Shown here: piece by piece, positions 17,401 through 26,231 of the stretch | Layout of the letters: each line of letters begins with the position of its first letter | How positions within the stretch are numbered: the first letter of the stretch is position 1 | Assembly (NCBI RefSeq): GCF_900108105.1 | Contig: NZ_FNUR01000010.1 | Coordinates: forward strand, 62,001 to 126,000 | Direction: 5' to 3' | DNA from: Butyrivibrio sp. Su6 | GTDB taxonomy: Bacteria; Bacillota; Clostridia; Lachnospirales; Lachnospiraceae | Length of the DNA stretch: 64,000 bases | Notes under the pieces: model-generated | Database searches by the model: none | Seen by the model: only the letters and a program-made list of their open reading frames with translations | Told to the model about the DNA's origin: nothing | Made by a program: the position numbers and the translations under genes

Positions 17401-18279
17401 GCCGGTACACTTGTGGTACATGCCGAAGGTAATCCGGGCGATCCGATAGCTGTGGAACCTGAAACGAAAACTGTTGCAGGTATGGATATTACTGTCAGCG
17501 GACTTATGGTTCGCGGCGGAGCAGGTACCGATGTTGGTCATTATCCAATTTTCCTTGATTACTCCGGAATGCATCTTGAAACAGTTATCGATGGCAAGAC
17601 TATCGATCTTACAAAGCTGGTTGAGATCACTCCTGATCATGAAACAGCTGCTAAAGAGATGATAGAGTATAATGTCAACCCTGCAATTAAGACAGGTGAA
17701 GAGATAATTGGTTGGCTTCATGTAACTCAGAGGGAAGTTGTTATGCTTTCTGATACAGCAAGCAAGCAGTACGACGGAACACCTCTTACAGCTAAGCATG
17801 TATCAGAGACAGAATATGTTGTAGATAAGAATTCTAACAAGGGATTTGTTCCGGGAGAAGGAGCTGACTATGATATAACCGGATCACTTGTAGGTTCTGC
17901 GACAGAGACACAGTCAGTAAGAAATGACTACACATACACATTAAAGAGTAATACGAAGGCATCAAATTATATTATTACTCAGGAATACGGTACACTTACA
18001 GTTACACCACTTGGCGGTGGAGATAATCCACCTTCAGATCCAGACCCAGATCCGGATCCACCAACAACCACAACTGTAGTACCTCCTAGCCCGGTTGCAG
18101 CAGTGCTCGGAGCAAGGAGAGCGGAGGCTACTTCAGGCGCAGCAGTACTTGGCGCAAGAAGGGCGGCTACAGAGGATGCAACAAATGAAGGCATGAGAGT
18201 GCTGGTTGTTGTAATAGCTGCGGGAATTGCAATTTCACTTCTTTTCTTTGGAAAAAAGAAAGAGAATGATGAAGTGTGA
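14479..18279 (+). CDS. Large cell-surface protein with InlB B-repeat and repeated C-terminal domains
   Basis: This is a 1266-residue exported protein. The N-terminus is a signal peptide (KKLRR, a hydrophobic core, then small residues near 30-34). Next comes an acidic stretch, an alanine/serine repeat of ASSDAA units (about 137-172), and a domain resembling ZU5/Ig-like clostridial surface modules (about 180-320). An InlB B-repeat follows with GYTFVGWSPDP and LTLYAQWKK (about 600-690). A domain occurs twice, at about 797-905 and 1082-1176, each with an FDG or YDG and FVPGEG segment. A proline/aspartate linker then leads to two VLGARRA motifs (about 1209 and 1223), a membrane helix and a KKKENDEV tail. 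Role: probable adhesin or surface matrix protein. Confidence 0.8.
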   Translation: MYKKLRRFITLVLALALITTNFGSDFASARAYAVADEDELEVTVDSSEIGDIFEDISDVETSEESEEDEEEIVDAEGETEVDNSTAEAATEEATLAEEKSEGLENIIEESVKESSAEGEAVAAIFNSTEESNAATLASSDAAAFSSSEDAATLASSDAAALASSDAAALASSEEEKPIEFSPDPVILNGVKITLYAVPGVLPNDAELQVSEIESDFEDKITEAIDEDTGADVEVVKTISYDIKIYSESEGDFVQPEDGTVRVTFEEIDEASDEEIALAVYHVEESGDEVENVDEVKKGEENSTDTEIGFDAEHFSIYTIAFLKQSGDKAAKFQLDPVDENGKAINISNYGETIKEIDSDESGSPEKYALKLPGYEYVRAYYEKNIDGTRVEANVTLIEVDTSNKKLIIKTEYNGNNYSDSFDWVDKEKINKPAVSDIPVLKFVYKNNVKFKDSELIYFFLLIPDKSVPLTSEGDVQWKYFPSYGSNGYEGGLPHYGQSDIDDKWVGRALSLALVDDADKDDVISDHHGIKTGNVYDLSGAKVEKYITEKPTDKINAYLASEFPGFGFDNADFTENDVVWYVYKNQLDAFHIDGFLNSAVRYNTNFGTPVTSTETVKFLTDYHIKDYGDVFSVSRDGYTFVGWSPDPDDFADNGYLDNISYAFAWNGKSHTQTVDVNQDILVGPKLTLYAQWKKDGVLDANIEVWAKDDEWFYDGTDHTNNEILKQTSDDPNYEVTAIETNGKVKNVSDTSNLNNKITKVTIKDKTTGKEYTFTVNGNSEVVTINGEKTKVTVHNSTLTIKPRTVTLTSENLSKEFDGKYLTADERYKAGVTTARNITPNAYDAKNGTGFVPGEGIDNDKIEFTGKLIDIKLEENANTFKFDKALKSNTLTENYAITPYYGSLEITVGKKIQIKIKLKANAEGDGRNTYRIYNGGVQQGDMTVHIEIEGEHDGDIDSFLQTIIEALKNGAASVLNAGTLVVHAEGNPGDPIAVEPETKTVAGMDITVSGLMVRGGAGTDVGHYPIFLDYSGMHLETVIDGKTIDLTKLVEITPDHETAAKEMIEYNVNPAIKTGEEIIGWLHVTQREVVMLSDTASKQYDGTPLTAKHVSETEYVVDKNSNKGFVPGEGADYDITGSLVGSATETQSVRNDYTYTLKSNTKASNYIITQEYGTLTVTPLGGGDNPPSDPDPDPDPPTTTTVVPPSPVAAVLGARRAEATSGAAVLGARRAATEDATNEGMRVLVVVIAAGIAISLLFFGKKKENDEV

Positions 18280-18305
18280 TCCATTATAAAATCTCATAAA
18301 ATCCG

Positions 18306-18339
18306 AAAGAAGCTGGTGCGTTTAGCATCAGCTTCTTTT
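18306..18339 (+). terminator. Terminator after the surface protein gene
   Basis: A 14-bp stem (AAAGAAGCTGGTGC / GCATCAGCTTCTTT, one G-T pair) with a five-base loop ends in a short T tract. Confidence 0.75.
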
Positions 18340-18348
18340 GATGCTGAT

Positions 18349-18377
18349 TTGTGATTAATGAAAAAAACTGTTAGTAT
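18349..18377 (+). promoter_or_regulatory. Promoter of the rRNA methyltransferase gene
   Basis: TTGTGA (18349-18354) and TAGTAT (18372-18377) are 17 bp apart, 31 bases before the proposed GTG start. Confidence 0.6.
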
Positions 18378-18407
18378 AGCCATAGAGTTTTTGTGGAGGT
18401 TCTTATT

Positions 18408-19937
18408 GTGATTCCTGTAGATTTTAAAGAACGAATGAAATCATATCTTGGAGAAAAAGAGTTTGAGGACTTTTTTAGCTCTTTTGACAATGATGAGAGA
18501 TATCACTCCTTAAGGGTAAATACGCTTAAATGCGATAAAGAAGATTTAAAGTCTAAACTTTCATACATAAAAACAGAAGTTTCCTGGGAAGAAAAGGGTT
18601 TCTACTATGATGATGCTCAGCCCGGTAAGCACCCATATCATGAGGCTGGTCTTTATTATATTCAAGAGCCCAGTGCCATGGCGCCTGTGCATTTTCTTGA
18701 ACCAAAGCCCGGAGAAAAGATACTCGATCTTTGCGCTGCGCCAGGCGGGAAAACTACACAGATTGCTTCTTACATGAATGGAGAAGGCATTCTTGTGACC
18801 AATGAGATAAATAGGGACAGAGCAAAGATACTATCTCTTAATGTGGAGAGGCTTGGGATAAAGAATGCCCTTGTGCTCAATGAAGATTCCGCGCATCTTT
18901 CTGAGGTTTTTGAAGGATACTTTGAGAAGATACTTGTGGATGCGCCCTGTTCAGGTGAAGGAATGTTCAGGAAAAATGATAATGCCGGCGATGAATGGAG
19001 TCTTGATAATGTCAGAACCTGTGCAGTAAGGCAAAAAGAGATACTGGCAAATGCAGCAAAAATGCTCCTTCCGGGAGGAAGACTTGTGTATTCTACATGT
19101 ACTTTTTCTGCTGATGAGAATGAAGAAACTATATTTGAATTTCTTTTTGCCAACCCTGATTTTCATACAGTAAAAGTGGAAAAAACAGGTGGAATAGAAA
19201 ACGGAAGAATAGAGTTTATTTCTGATGAACTTTATGAAAAGTATTCATTGATTGATGCTGTGAGAGCAGAGAAGTGCAGAGAAGAAGTTTTGAATTCTCT
19301 TAGATTATGGCCTCATAAATTAAAGGGCGAGGGGCATTTTTTATGTGTGCTTGAAAGAGACGGTGAACTTACCAGAGAAAATGCGAATTCCTATGTGCCG
19401 GGAGGCAGAAATATAGCTGCAAGGCCTGAATGCACTAAAGTTTTTGAAGCTTTTGTAAAAGACAATCTTTCTTTTGATAAAAAGACCTTTGAAATTAAAA
19501 GGGGGAAAATCTTTTGCAACCTAGAAGGTGGAAGGAGTCTTAACGGGCTCATGTACATGTTCGGCGATCAGATCTATCTTTGCCCGGAGGATATGCCTTC
19601 AGTAAATGGTCTTAAGGTTATGAGAGGAGGACTTCATCTTGGAACAATTAAAAAGGATAGATTTGAGCCTTCTCATGCTTTGGCACTGTTTTTGACAGCT
19701 GACGATGTATGTCTTTGTAAGGACTACCCTTCTGATGGATCTGAGATAAAGAGTTACCTGAATGGTCAGACCATGAAGATTACAGATGATACACCAGATT
19801 CTACATATAGTCAGGTGAAAAAAGACAGCAAGGGATGGGCACTTATAACAACTGACGGCTATAGCATTGGCTGGGCTAAAGCTGCAGGTGGTATGCTTAA
19901 AAACCATTATCCAAAGGGATTAAGAATAAATTACTAA
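18408..19937 (+). CDS. RsmF/YebU-like 16S rRNA cytosine-C5 methyltransferase
   Basis: This is 509 residues from the GTG at 18408, which sits 7 bases after GGAGGT; the in-frame GTG at 18393 is too close to that site. It is a NOL1/NOP2/Sun-family enzyme that transfers a methyl group from S-adenosylmethionine to C5 of a cytosine in rRNA. Motifs are the SAM loop LDLCAAPGGKTTQIA (about residues 104-118), the VDAPCSGEGMFRK motif with its releasing cysteine, and STCTFS with the catalytic cysteine. The long C-terminal extension (about 290-509) matches the RsmF type with a PUA-like RNA-binding region. The target base cannot be told from sequence. Confidence 0.9.
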   Translation: MIPVDFKERMKSYLGEKEFEDFFSSFDNDERYHSLRVNTLKCDKEDLKSKLSYIKTEVSWEEKGFYYDDAQPGKHPYHEAGLYYIQEPSAMAPVHFLEPKPGEKILDLCAAPGGKTTQIASYMNGEGILVTNEINRDRAKILSLNVERLGIKNALVLNEDSAHLSEVFEGYFEKILVDAPCSGEGMFRKNDNAGDEWSLDNVRTCAVRQKEILANAAKMLLPGGRLVYSTCTFSADENEETIFEFLFANPDFHTVKVEKTGGIENGRIEFISDELYEKYSLIDAVRAEKCREEVLNSLRLWPHKLKGEGHFLCVLERDGELTRENANSYVPGGRNIAARPECTKVFEAFVKDNLSFDKKTFEIKRGKIFCNLEGGRSLNGLMYMFGDQIYLCPEDMPSVNGLKVMRGGLHLGTIKKDRFEPSHALALFLTADDVCLCKDYPSDGSEIKSYLNGQTMKITDDTPDSTYSQVKKDSKGWALITTDGYSIGWAKAAGGMLKNHYPKGLRINY

Positions 19938-19969
19938 ATAGATTAAGACTAACTTTTGTTGGAGAACTG

Positions 19970-21694
19970 ATGAGAAAATTACTTGTATATTTAAAAGACT
20001 ATAGAAAAGAAACTGTATTGGGACCTTTATTTAAACTTCTTGAGGCCTCATTTGAGCTTTTGGTTCCGCTTGTTATTGCGGCAATGATAGATAAGGGCAT
20101 CGCAAGTGGAGATAAGAGCTATGTCATAAAGATGTGCCTTTTACTGATATTACTGTGCTTTGTAGGCTGTATCAGTGCTGTTACAGCGCAGTTTTTTGCA
20201 GCAAAAGCTGCAGCCGGTTTTGCTAAAAAGGCAAAGAAAGCTCTTTTTGATAATATTCAGAAATTGTCATATTCGGATATGGACAAGCTTGGAACGTCAG
20301 CCATGATAACCAGGATGACCAGCGATATGAACCAGGTCCAGCAGGGTGTCAACATGACAATAAGGCTCCTTTTAAGGTCACCTTTTGTCGTATTTGGCGC
20401 TATGGCTATGGCATTCACAATCGACTTCAGGCAGGCACTTGTTTTTGTAGTTACAATCGCGCTTTTGGCCTTTGTAGTTGTTTTCATAACAGGCTGGAGC
20501 ATCCCCAGGTATGAAAAGATACAAAAAGGACTGGATACCCTCCTTAGACTTACAAGAGAAAACCATACGGGCGTAAGAGTCATAAGAGCTTTTGGCCTTG
20601 AAGCGAGGGAAAAAGAGAACTTTGAACAGAATAATGACAGGCTCATGGGACTACAGAAGTTTGTTGGCTCAGTGACAGCTCTTATGAATCCTGTGACTTA
20701 TGCAATCCTTAACCTTTCTGTTGTATTTTTGATCTATAAGGGAGCTTTTTTGGTTGATTCTGGTGAGCTTACTCAGGGAGAGATGGTTGCATTGTACAAC
20801 TACATGTTCCAGATTCTTGTAGAGCTCATTAAGCTAGCCAATCTGATCCTTACAATGACTAAAGCCATCGCATCAGGAAACAGAGTTCAGGAACTTATGG
20901 AATACAGAACATCTATGGAAGATGGCAGTGTCACAGAGTTTTCAGATGTGGAAGAACATGTTGTCTTTGACAATGTATCCATGAGCTATCACGGGGATGC
21001 AGAAGACAGCATTGAGAATATAAGCTTCGTTGCAAAAAGAGGCGAGAGAATCGGCATAATTGGCGGAACTGGAAGCGGTAAGTCCACGCTTATAAATCTT
21101 ATTCCAAGATTTTATGATGTCAGAGAAGGCGCTGTTCTTATAGACGGATTGAATGTTAAAGAGTATAATCTTGAGGCTCTTAGAGAAAGAATTGGTATAG
21201 TTCCGCAGAAGGCAGTTCTTTTCCATGGAACTATCAGAGATAACATGAAGTGGGGCAAAAAAGATGCCACAGACGATGAGATCCGAGAGGCACTTAAAAT
21301 AGCCCAGGCTGAAGAAGTTGTGAAGGGAAAAGAAAACGGACTGGACTTTGTTGTGGCCCAGGGAGGAAAGAACTTCTCCGGTGGACAGAAGCAGCGACTT
21401 ACAATTGCAAGAGCACTTGTGAGAAAGCCAGAGATCCTTATCCTTGATGACAGTGCGTCAGCCCTTGATTATCTTACAGATAAAAATCTGCGGGCAGCAA
21501 TTGCAGGAATGGACAATCCGCCTACGACCTTTATTGTTTCTCAGAGAACATCTGCAGTAAGGGACTGCGATAAGATACTGGTACTTGATAACGGAAGTCT
21601 TGCAGGAATCGGTACACACGAGAAACTCCTTGAAAGCTGTGATCTTTACAAAGAAATCTATGATTCTCAGTACAAAAAGGAGGGGGCAGTATGA
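19970..21694 (+). CDS. ABC exporter half-transporter with degenerate catalytic site
   Basis: This 574-residue protein has an N-terminal six-helix exporter domain (about 1-320) and a C-terminal nucleotide-binding domain. Walker A is GGTGSGKST and the signature is FSGGQ. Walker B ends LILDDSASALD, with aspartate where the catalytic glutamate should be, and the switch region reads VSQRTS with glutamine instead of histidine. This is the degenerate half typical of heterodimeric exporters (BmrCD or TM287/288 style). Its stop overlaps the start of the second half by 4 bases. The substrate is unknown; drugs, lipids or peptides are all possible. Confidence 0.92.
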   Translation: MRKLLVYLKDYRKETVLGPLFKLLEASFELLVPLVIAAMIDKGIASGDKSYVIKMCLLLILLCFVGCISAVTAQFFAAKAAAGFAKKAKKALFDNIQKLSYSDMDKLGTSAMITRMTSDMNQVQQGVNMTIRLLLRSPFVVFGAMAMAFTIDFRQALVFVVTIALLAFVVVFITGWSIPRYEKIQKGLDTLLRLTRENHTGVRVIRAFGLEAREKENFEQNNDRLMGLQKFVGSVTALMNPVTYAILNLSVVFLIYKGAFLVDSGELTQGEMVALYNYMFQILVELIKLANLILTMTKAIASGNRVQELMEYRTSMEDGSVTEFSDVEEHVVFDNVSMSYHGDAEDSIENISFVAKRGERIGIIGGTGSGKSTLINLIPRFYDVREGAVLIDGLNVKEYNLEALRERIGIVPQKAVLFHGTIRDNMKWGKKDATDDEIREALKIAQAEEVVKGKENGLDFVVAQGGKNFSGGQKQRLTIARALVRKPEILILDDSASALDYLTDKNLRAAIAGMDNPPTTFIVSQRTSAVRDCDKILVLDNGSLAGIGTHEKLLESCDLYKEIYDSQYKKEGAV

Positions 21695-23421
21695 AAAAGG
21701 GAACACTAAAAAAGGTACTCAGATATGCAGCAAAATATAAGTTTTTGATATATTTATCAATGTTGCTGGCGGTGATAACAGCTCTTTTGTCCTTATATGT
21801 ACCAATCCTTGCTGGAAGAGCAATTGATCATATTATTGGAAAAGGAAATGTTGATTTTACTATTGTTGGTGGCATATTGCTTAAGATGATCGTGACTATA
21901 GCTATTATTTCCGTTTGTCAGTGGATCATGAACAAGGCCAATAACAAGATAACCTTTCAGGTTGTAAGGGATGTGAGAAAAGAGGCTTTTGAAAGACTTC
22001 AGATACTCCCTTTTGACTATCTTGATTCCAAGCAGACAGGAGATATCGTAAGCAGGATCATTTCTGATGTTGATCTGTTCTCAGATGGACTTTTAATGGG
22101 ATTTACCCAGCTTTTTACAGGCATTGTAACTATTGTCGGAACTTTAATGTTCATGTTTTATCTGAATTTTAAGATCGCACTGGTAGTAGTTGTTTTGACT
22201 CCTCTTTCTTTATTTGTAGCAAGATTCATTGCTACAAGGAGCTTTAATCTCTTTAAGCTCCAGTCTGAGGCAAGGTCTGATCAGACATCCTTTGTGGATG
22301 AAATGGTTGGAAATCTTTCAGTGGTTAAGGCCTTTGCCCATGAAGATGAGAATATGGAGTACTTTGATGGCATAAATGAAAGACTTGAGGAGACATCCAT
22401 AAAGGCTACTTTCATTTCATCTCTGACTAACCCAGGAACAAGATTTATCAATAATCTTGTTTATGCGGCAGTTGCTTTGTTTGGAGCACTTACTTGTATT
22501 TCAGGGGGCATGACTGTTGGTGGACTTACTATTTTCCTTAGCTATGCCAATCAGTACACTAAACCCTTTAATGAAATCTCAGGTGTAGTTACAGAACTTC
22601 AGAACGCTCTTGCCTGTGCAGAGAGAGTTTTTGCACTTATAGAAGAAAAAACCGAGATTCCTGACAGCGCTGATGCTCCGGATACTTTTGAGCCTTCAGG
22701 CGATGTTAAGTTTGACGATGTTTTCTTTTCATATGACAAGAATAAAAACCTTATCGAAGACTTAAACCTTGATATCAAGAAGGGCCAGAGAGTAGCGATT
22801 GTTGGACCAACAGGTGCCGGAAAGAGTACACTTATAAATCTCCTTATGAGATTTTATGATGTTGATAGAGGCGTCATTTCAATTGATGGAATTAACTTAA
22901 AAGACCTAAAGAGAAGACAGGTAAGGGACAATTTTGGAATGGTTCTTCAGGAGACCTGGCTGCGTAGTGGAACCATAAAGGATAACATTACCCTTGGAAG
23001 AGTAGGCTTTACTGATGAAGAGATTATTGAAGCAGCAAAGGCTTCCCATGCGCACAGCTTTATAAAAAGACTTCCTGAAGGCTATGACACCGTTATTTCA
23101 GAAAATGGAGGGAATCTCTCTCAGGGACAGAAACAGCTACTTTGCATTACGAGAGTTATGCTCAGCATTCCGCCTATGCTGATTCTTGATGAGGCGACTT
23201 CATCAATCGATACAAGTACTGAAATACGAATTCAGAAGGCATTTAACAGGATGATGAGTGGCAGGACCAGCTTTATTGTTGCTCACAGACTTTCAACCAT
23301 AAGAGAAGCAGATGTGATACTTGTCATGAAAAATGGACGTATCATTGAGCAGGGAAGCCATAATGAGCTTTTGGAGAAAAAAGGTTTTTATCATGAACTT
23401 TATAACAGTCAGTTTGCATAG
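21691..23421 (+). CDS. ABC exporter half-transporter with canonical catalytic site
   Basis: This 576-residue partner of the preceding gene is joined to it by a 4-base ATGA overlap. It has six predicted membrane helices in the first 320 residues, Walker A GPTGAGKST, signature LSQGQ, Walker B LILDEATSSID with the catalytic glutamate, and switch histidine in VAHRLST. In heterodimers of this kind only the composite site using this Walker B hydrolyses ATP efficiently. The strong AAGGAGGGGG ribosome site lies inside the preceding gene. Confidence 0.93.
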   Translation: MKKGTLKKVLRYAAKYKFLIYLSMLLAVITALLSLYVPILAGRAIDHIIGKGNVDFTIVGGILLKMIVTIAIISVCQWIMNKANNKITFQVVRDVRKEAFERLQILPFDYLDSKQTGDIVSRIISDVDLFSDGLLMGFTQLFTGIVTIVGTLMFMFYLNFKIALVVVVLTPLSLFVARFIATRSFNLFKLQSEARSDQTSFVDEMVGNLSVVKAFAHEDENMEYFDGINERLEETSIKATFISSLTNPGTRFINNLVYAAVALFGALTCISGGMTVGGLTIFLSYANQYTKPFNEISGVVTELQNALACAERVFALIEEKTEIPDSADAPDTFEPSGDVKFDDVFFSYDKNKNLIEDLNLDIKKGQRVAIVGPTGAGKSTLINLLMRFYDVDRGVISIDGINLKDLKRRQVRDNFGMVLQETWLRSGTIKDNITLGRVGFTDEEIIEAAKASHAHSFIKRLPEGYDTVISENGGNLSQGQKQLLCITRVMLSIPPMLILDEATSSIDTSTEIRIQKAFNRMMSGRTSFIVAHRLSTIREADVILVMKNGRIIEQGSHNELLEKKGFYHELYNSQFA

Positions 23422-23481
23422 ACGCATATTGATGGTTTATTATGGATAAAGAGTTAGTGGTTTTTATTTAGGAGAAATTAT

Positions 23482-25128
23482 ATGACAAATCAAAAGAGAC
23501 CTGTATTTGTAACCGGACACAAGAATCCTGATACGGATTCAATCTGTGCAGCAATTACTTATGCAAATCTTAAAAGAGAAATAACAGGAGATGATTACAT
23601 CGCCTGCAGAGCAGGACACCTGAATGAGGAGACTCAGTTTGTTTTATCTCATTTTGGAGTTGAGGTTCCTGCCTATGTAAAGGATGTAAGAACCCAGGTA
23701 AGAGACATGGAGATCCGCATGCTTGACGGGATCAAGGATGACCTGTCACTTAAGAATGCCTGGTCAAAAATGCGAGATGCAAGTGTAGTTACTCTGTGTG
23801 TTACAGAAGGCGATGAGCTTACAGGTATCGTAACAACTAATGACATCGTTGAAACATACATGGATGTTATTGATCCAAAGATTCTTTCTATGGCTCAGAC
23901 ATCTTATAAAAACATTGTCGAGACTCTCGATGGAGAGCTTATTATTGGTGAAATCGAGGATACACTTACCAAAGGAAAGGTGGTTATAGCAGCTGCCAAT
24001 CCTGATATGATGGAAAATGTCATCGAGGAGGGCGACGTTGTTATTCTTGGTAACAGATATGACATGCAGCTATGCGCAATTGAGATGAATGCAGGATGCA
24101 TCATTGTCTGCGAAGGTGCAAGCGTAGCCAAGACTATCCAGACTCAGGCAAAGGACCATGGAACCAAGATAATCTGTACTCCGCATGATACATTCGTTGT
24201 AGCAAGACTTATCAATCAGAGTATGCCTGTTTCTTATGTTATGAAAAAAGATAATCTGATCACTTTCCACATGGATGACTATATTGAAGACATTCAGGAA
24301 GTTATGGCATCTACAAGACACAGATATTTCCCTGTTCTTGATAAGGATGACCACTATATCGGAATGATCAGTCGAAGGAATTTCCTTGGTGCGAAAAAGA
24401 AGCAGCTTATTCTTGTTGACCACAATGAGAAGAATCAGGCTGTTAACGGCGCTGATTCTGCAGAGATTCTGGAGATCATAGATCACCACAGACTTCGTAC
24501 TATTGAGACAGCTGGACCTGTGTTCTTTAGAAACCAGCCCCTTGGTTCTACATGTACTATTATTTATCTTATGTACAAAGAATATGGAGTTGAGATAAAT
24601 AAGACTATTGCTGGACTTCTACTTGCAGCTATTTTATCAGATACACTTATGTTCAGATCTCCTACATGTACAAATATTGATAAAAAGGCAGGAGAGGAGC
24701 TTTCTAAGATAGCAGGTGTTGACTATGAGGAGTTTGCAAAAGAGATGTTCCATGCAGGCTCAAATCTTAGCGGCAAGACTGCTACAGAGATCCTTCACCA
24801 GGATTTCAAGAAGTTTACTGTAGATGATCTCACAATTGGAATTGGACAGATCAATTCCATGAGTGCTGAGGAACTTGTAGATATCAAGGAAAAGATCCAG
24901 CCTGAGCTTTCAAAGGTTGCAGATGATGACGGACTTGATATGCTGTTCTTTATGCTTACAGATATTATCAGTGAGTCTTCTGAGGTTGTATTTGCAGGAG
25001 CAAAGGCACAGCATACACTTAATGCGGCTTTTGGAGTGAACATCGACGGAGACAGTGCAAAGCTTCCTGGCGTGGTATCCCGCAAAAAGCAGCTGCTTCC
25101 TAATATCGTTGAAGCTATACAAAGCTGA
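23482..25128 (+). CDS. Family II inorganic pyrophosphatase with CBS-DRTGG regulatory insert
   Basis: This 548-residue enzyme hydrolyses pyrophosphate to phosphate with Mn or Co. The DHH-family metal ligands are visible: His13, Asp17 and Asp19 in GHKNPDTDS, and DHH at 334-336. Between the N-terminal ligands and the DHH motif lies an insert of about 240 residues with two CBS domains and a DRTGG domain (about 65-300). In the Clostridium perfringens homologue this type of insert binds AMP/ADP (inhibitory) and Ap4A (activating). The C-terminal DHHA2 domain follows. The enzyme is cytoplasmic, and the gene stands alone. Confidence 0.93.
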   Translation: MTNQKRPVFVTGHKNPDTDSICAAITYANLKREITGDDYIACRAGHLNEETQFVLSHFGVEVPAYVKDVRTQVRDMEIRMLDGIKDDLSLKNAWSKMRDASVVTLCVTEGDELTGIVTTNDIVETYMDVIDPKILSMAQTSYKNIVETLDGELIIGEIEDTLTKGKVVIAAANPDMMENVIEEGDVVILGNRYDMQLCAIEMNAGCIIVCEGASVAKTIQTQAKDHGTKIICTPHDTFVVARLINQSMPVSYVMKKDNLITFHMDDYIEDIQEVMASTRHRYFPVLDKDDHYIGMISRRNFLGAKKKQLILVDHNEKNQAVNGADSAEILEIIDHHRLRTIETAGPVFFRNQPLGSTCTIIYLMYKEYGVEINKTIAGLLLAAILSDTLMFRSPTCTNIDKKAGEELSKIAGVDYEEFAKEMFHAGSNLSGKTATEILHQDFKKFTVDDLTIGIGQINSMSAEELVDIKEKIQPELSKVADDDGLDMLFFMLTDIISESSEVVFAGAKAQHTLNAAFGVNIDGDSAKLPGVVSRKKQLLPNIVEAIQS

Positions 25129-25132
25129 GATA

Positions 25133-25191
25133 GGAAATCTTTGATTTCCGTGATCGAAGCTTGTTCTGGCGAACGATAGTGAGAGCAGAAC
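25133..25191 (+). repeat. Intergenic inverted repeats after the pyrophosphatase gene
   Basis: A perfect 7-bp hairpin GGAAATC-TTT-GATTTCC (25133-25149) is followed by a GTTCTG/CAGAAC pair (25163-25168 and 25186-25191) enclosing GCGAACGATAGTGAG. There is no U tract. It may be a dispersed intergenic repeat or an mRNA-end structure; the rest of the genome would be needed to tell. Confidence 0.4.
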
Positions 25192-25220
25192 TTCCTTGTT
25201 ATTTGAGATAGGTGAAAAAC

Positions 25221-25499
25221 ATGGACGAATTAAGAGCAAAACTGTTACATGAAATAATAGGAATCTATGGGCCGGGGCAGGGAATGAGCATTGCTTCGGT
25301 TATTGTTCCTGCGTTCATAGGAGATTTTCAGAAGGTAGTATGTGATAGTAGTTCTTTTGATGAAGTGTCAGAAGAATATATGACTGAGGATAAGAAAATT
25401 CATCTTGTTTTGTACGGACGGAAACGCATGCGCTGTAAGGGAGATGAATTTGATATCACTAGATGCATTTTTAACGACAAGGTCATAGTTAGTGACTGA
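25221..25499 (+). CDS. Small protein of unknown function
   Basis: This is 92 residues from ATG 25221, which has GATAGGTG about 10 bases upstream; an in-frame GTG at 25212 overlaps that site. It begins MDELRAKLLHEIIGIYGPGQGMSIASVIV and ends with a basic patch (LYGRKRMRCKG) and a short beta-like strand. No signal peptide, membrane helix or known motif is seen. It lies between the pyrophosphatase and the NUDIX gene in the same direction. The good ribosome site and reading direction support it as real. Confidence 0.55.
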   Translation: MDELRAKLLHEIIGIYGPGQGMSIASVIVPAFIGDFQKVVCDSSSFDEVSEEYMTEDKKIHLVLYGRKRMRCKGDEFDITRCIFNDKVIVSD

Positions 25500-25567
25500 T
25501 GCTTTGTTAGCAAAAATATAAAGATATATATTGAGAAGTATAAAAAAATAATACATAAGGTTTAGTC

Positions 25568-26167
25568 ATGGAAGATAATAGCAATTTAGTTTGGAGATTA
25601 AAGAAGGAAGAGCATGTTGTTCAGGATGAATGGATAGATTTCAGAAGAAATGACTATGAGCTTCCAAATGGAGAAGTAATAGGCCCTGTCTATAATTATT
25701 CCAAACATAGTTTTTCACTTATTGTTGCTACTGATGAAAATGGTAATTTTATCTGCGTTCGTCAGTACAGGCACGGAATAGATGAGGTGACAAGCGAGTT
25801 TCCTGCCGGTGCAATTGAATACAAGGAAAAGAGCGATGTTCCTTATATTACCAGTAAGAATATAGTTGCTTCAGAGGAAGATGCCTTTGAGGCTGCAAAG
25901 AGAGAACTTAAGGAAGAGACAGGCTATGTTTCTGATAACTGGAAACATCTTCTTACAATGCCTGCCAATGCCACATTATCAAACAGCAATGTCCATATTT
26001 ATGCAGCAACAAATTGCAGGAAGGTTACCGGGCAGCACCTTGATGATACTGAGTTTTTAAATGTTCTGACTTTATCAGAAAAGGAGCTTAAGCAAAGAAT
26101 ATTTGAGGGTGATTTCAAACAGTCGCTTCATGTGCTTGCATACTATCTTTTTAAAGATATGATGTAA
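25568..26167 (+). CDS. NUDIX hydrolase, ADP-ribose pyrophosphatase-like
   Basis: This is a 199-residue NUDIX protein that probably cleaves a nucleoside diphosphate linked to another group, such as ADP-ribose. The catalytic helix is clear: EDAFEAAKRELKEETGY (about residues 104-120), matching E-x7-RE-x2-EE-x-G. The strand before it, EFPAGAIEYKE, also matches the ADP-ribose pyrophosphatase group. The glycine of the NUDIX box, however, is separated from the first glutamate by about 19 extra residues. The C-terminal half contains the usual substrate-side segment (MPANATLSNSNVHIYAA). Confidence 0.88.
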   Translation: MEDNSNLVWRLKKEEHVVQDEWIDFRRNDYELPNGEVIGPVYNYSKHSFSLIVATDENGNFICVRQYRHGIDEVTSEFPAGAIEYKEKSDVPYITSKNIVASEEDAFEAAKRELKEETGYVSDNWKHLLTMPANATLSNSNVHIYAATNCRKVTGQHLDDTEFLNVLTLSEKELKQRIFEGDFKQSLHVLAYYLFKDMM

Positions 26168-26231
26168 GCTGATTACTTCTTGAAAAAACAAATATTCTCA
26201 CTTACGCATATACAAAGAGATAGTAATAAAA

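Noticed and set aside
17979-18284. A 101-codon minus-strand frame at the 3' end of the surface protein gene
   Set aside because: Glycine/serine/valine repeats arise from the proline/aspartate linker on the + strand; there is no start signal.
25163-25174. A possible LexA site (GTTCTGGCGAAC)
   Set aside because: The arms are in the reverse order (GTTC...GAAC) to the SOS box and no promoter lies near.
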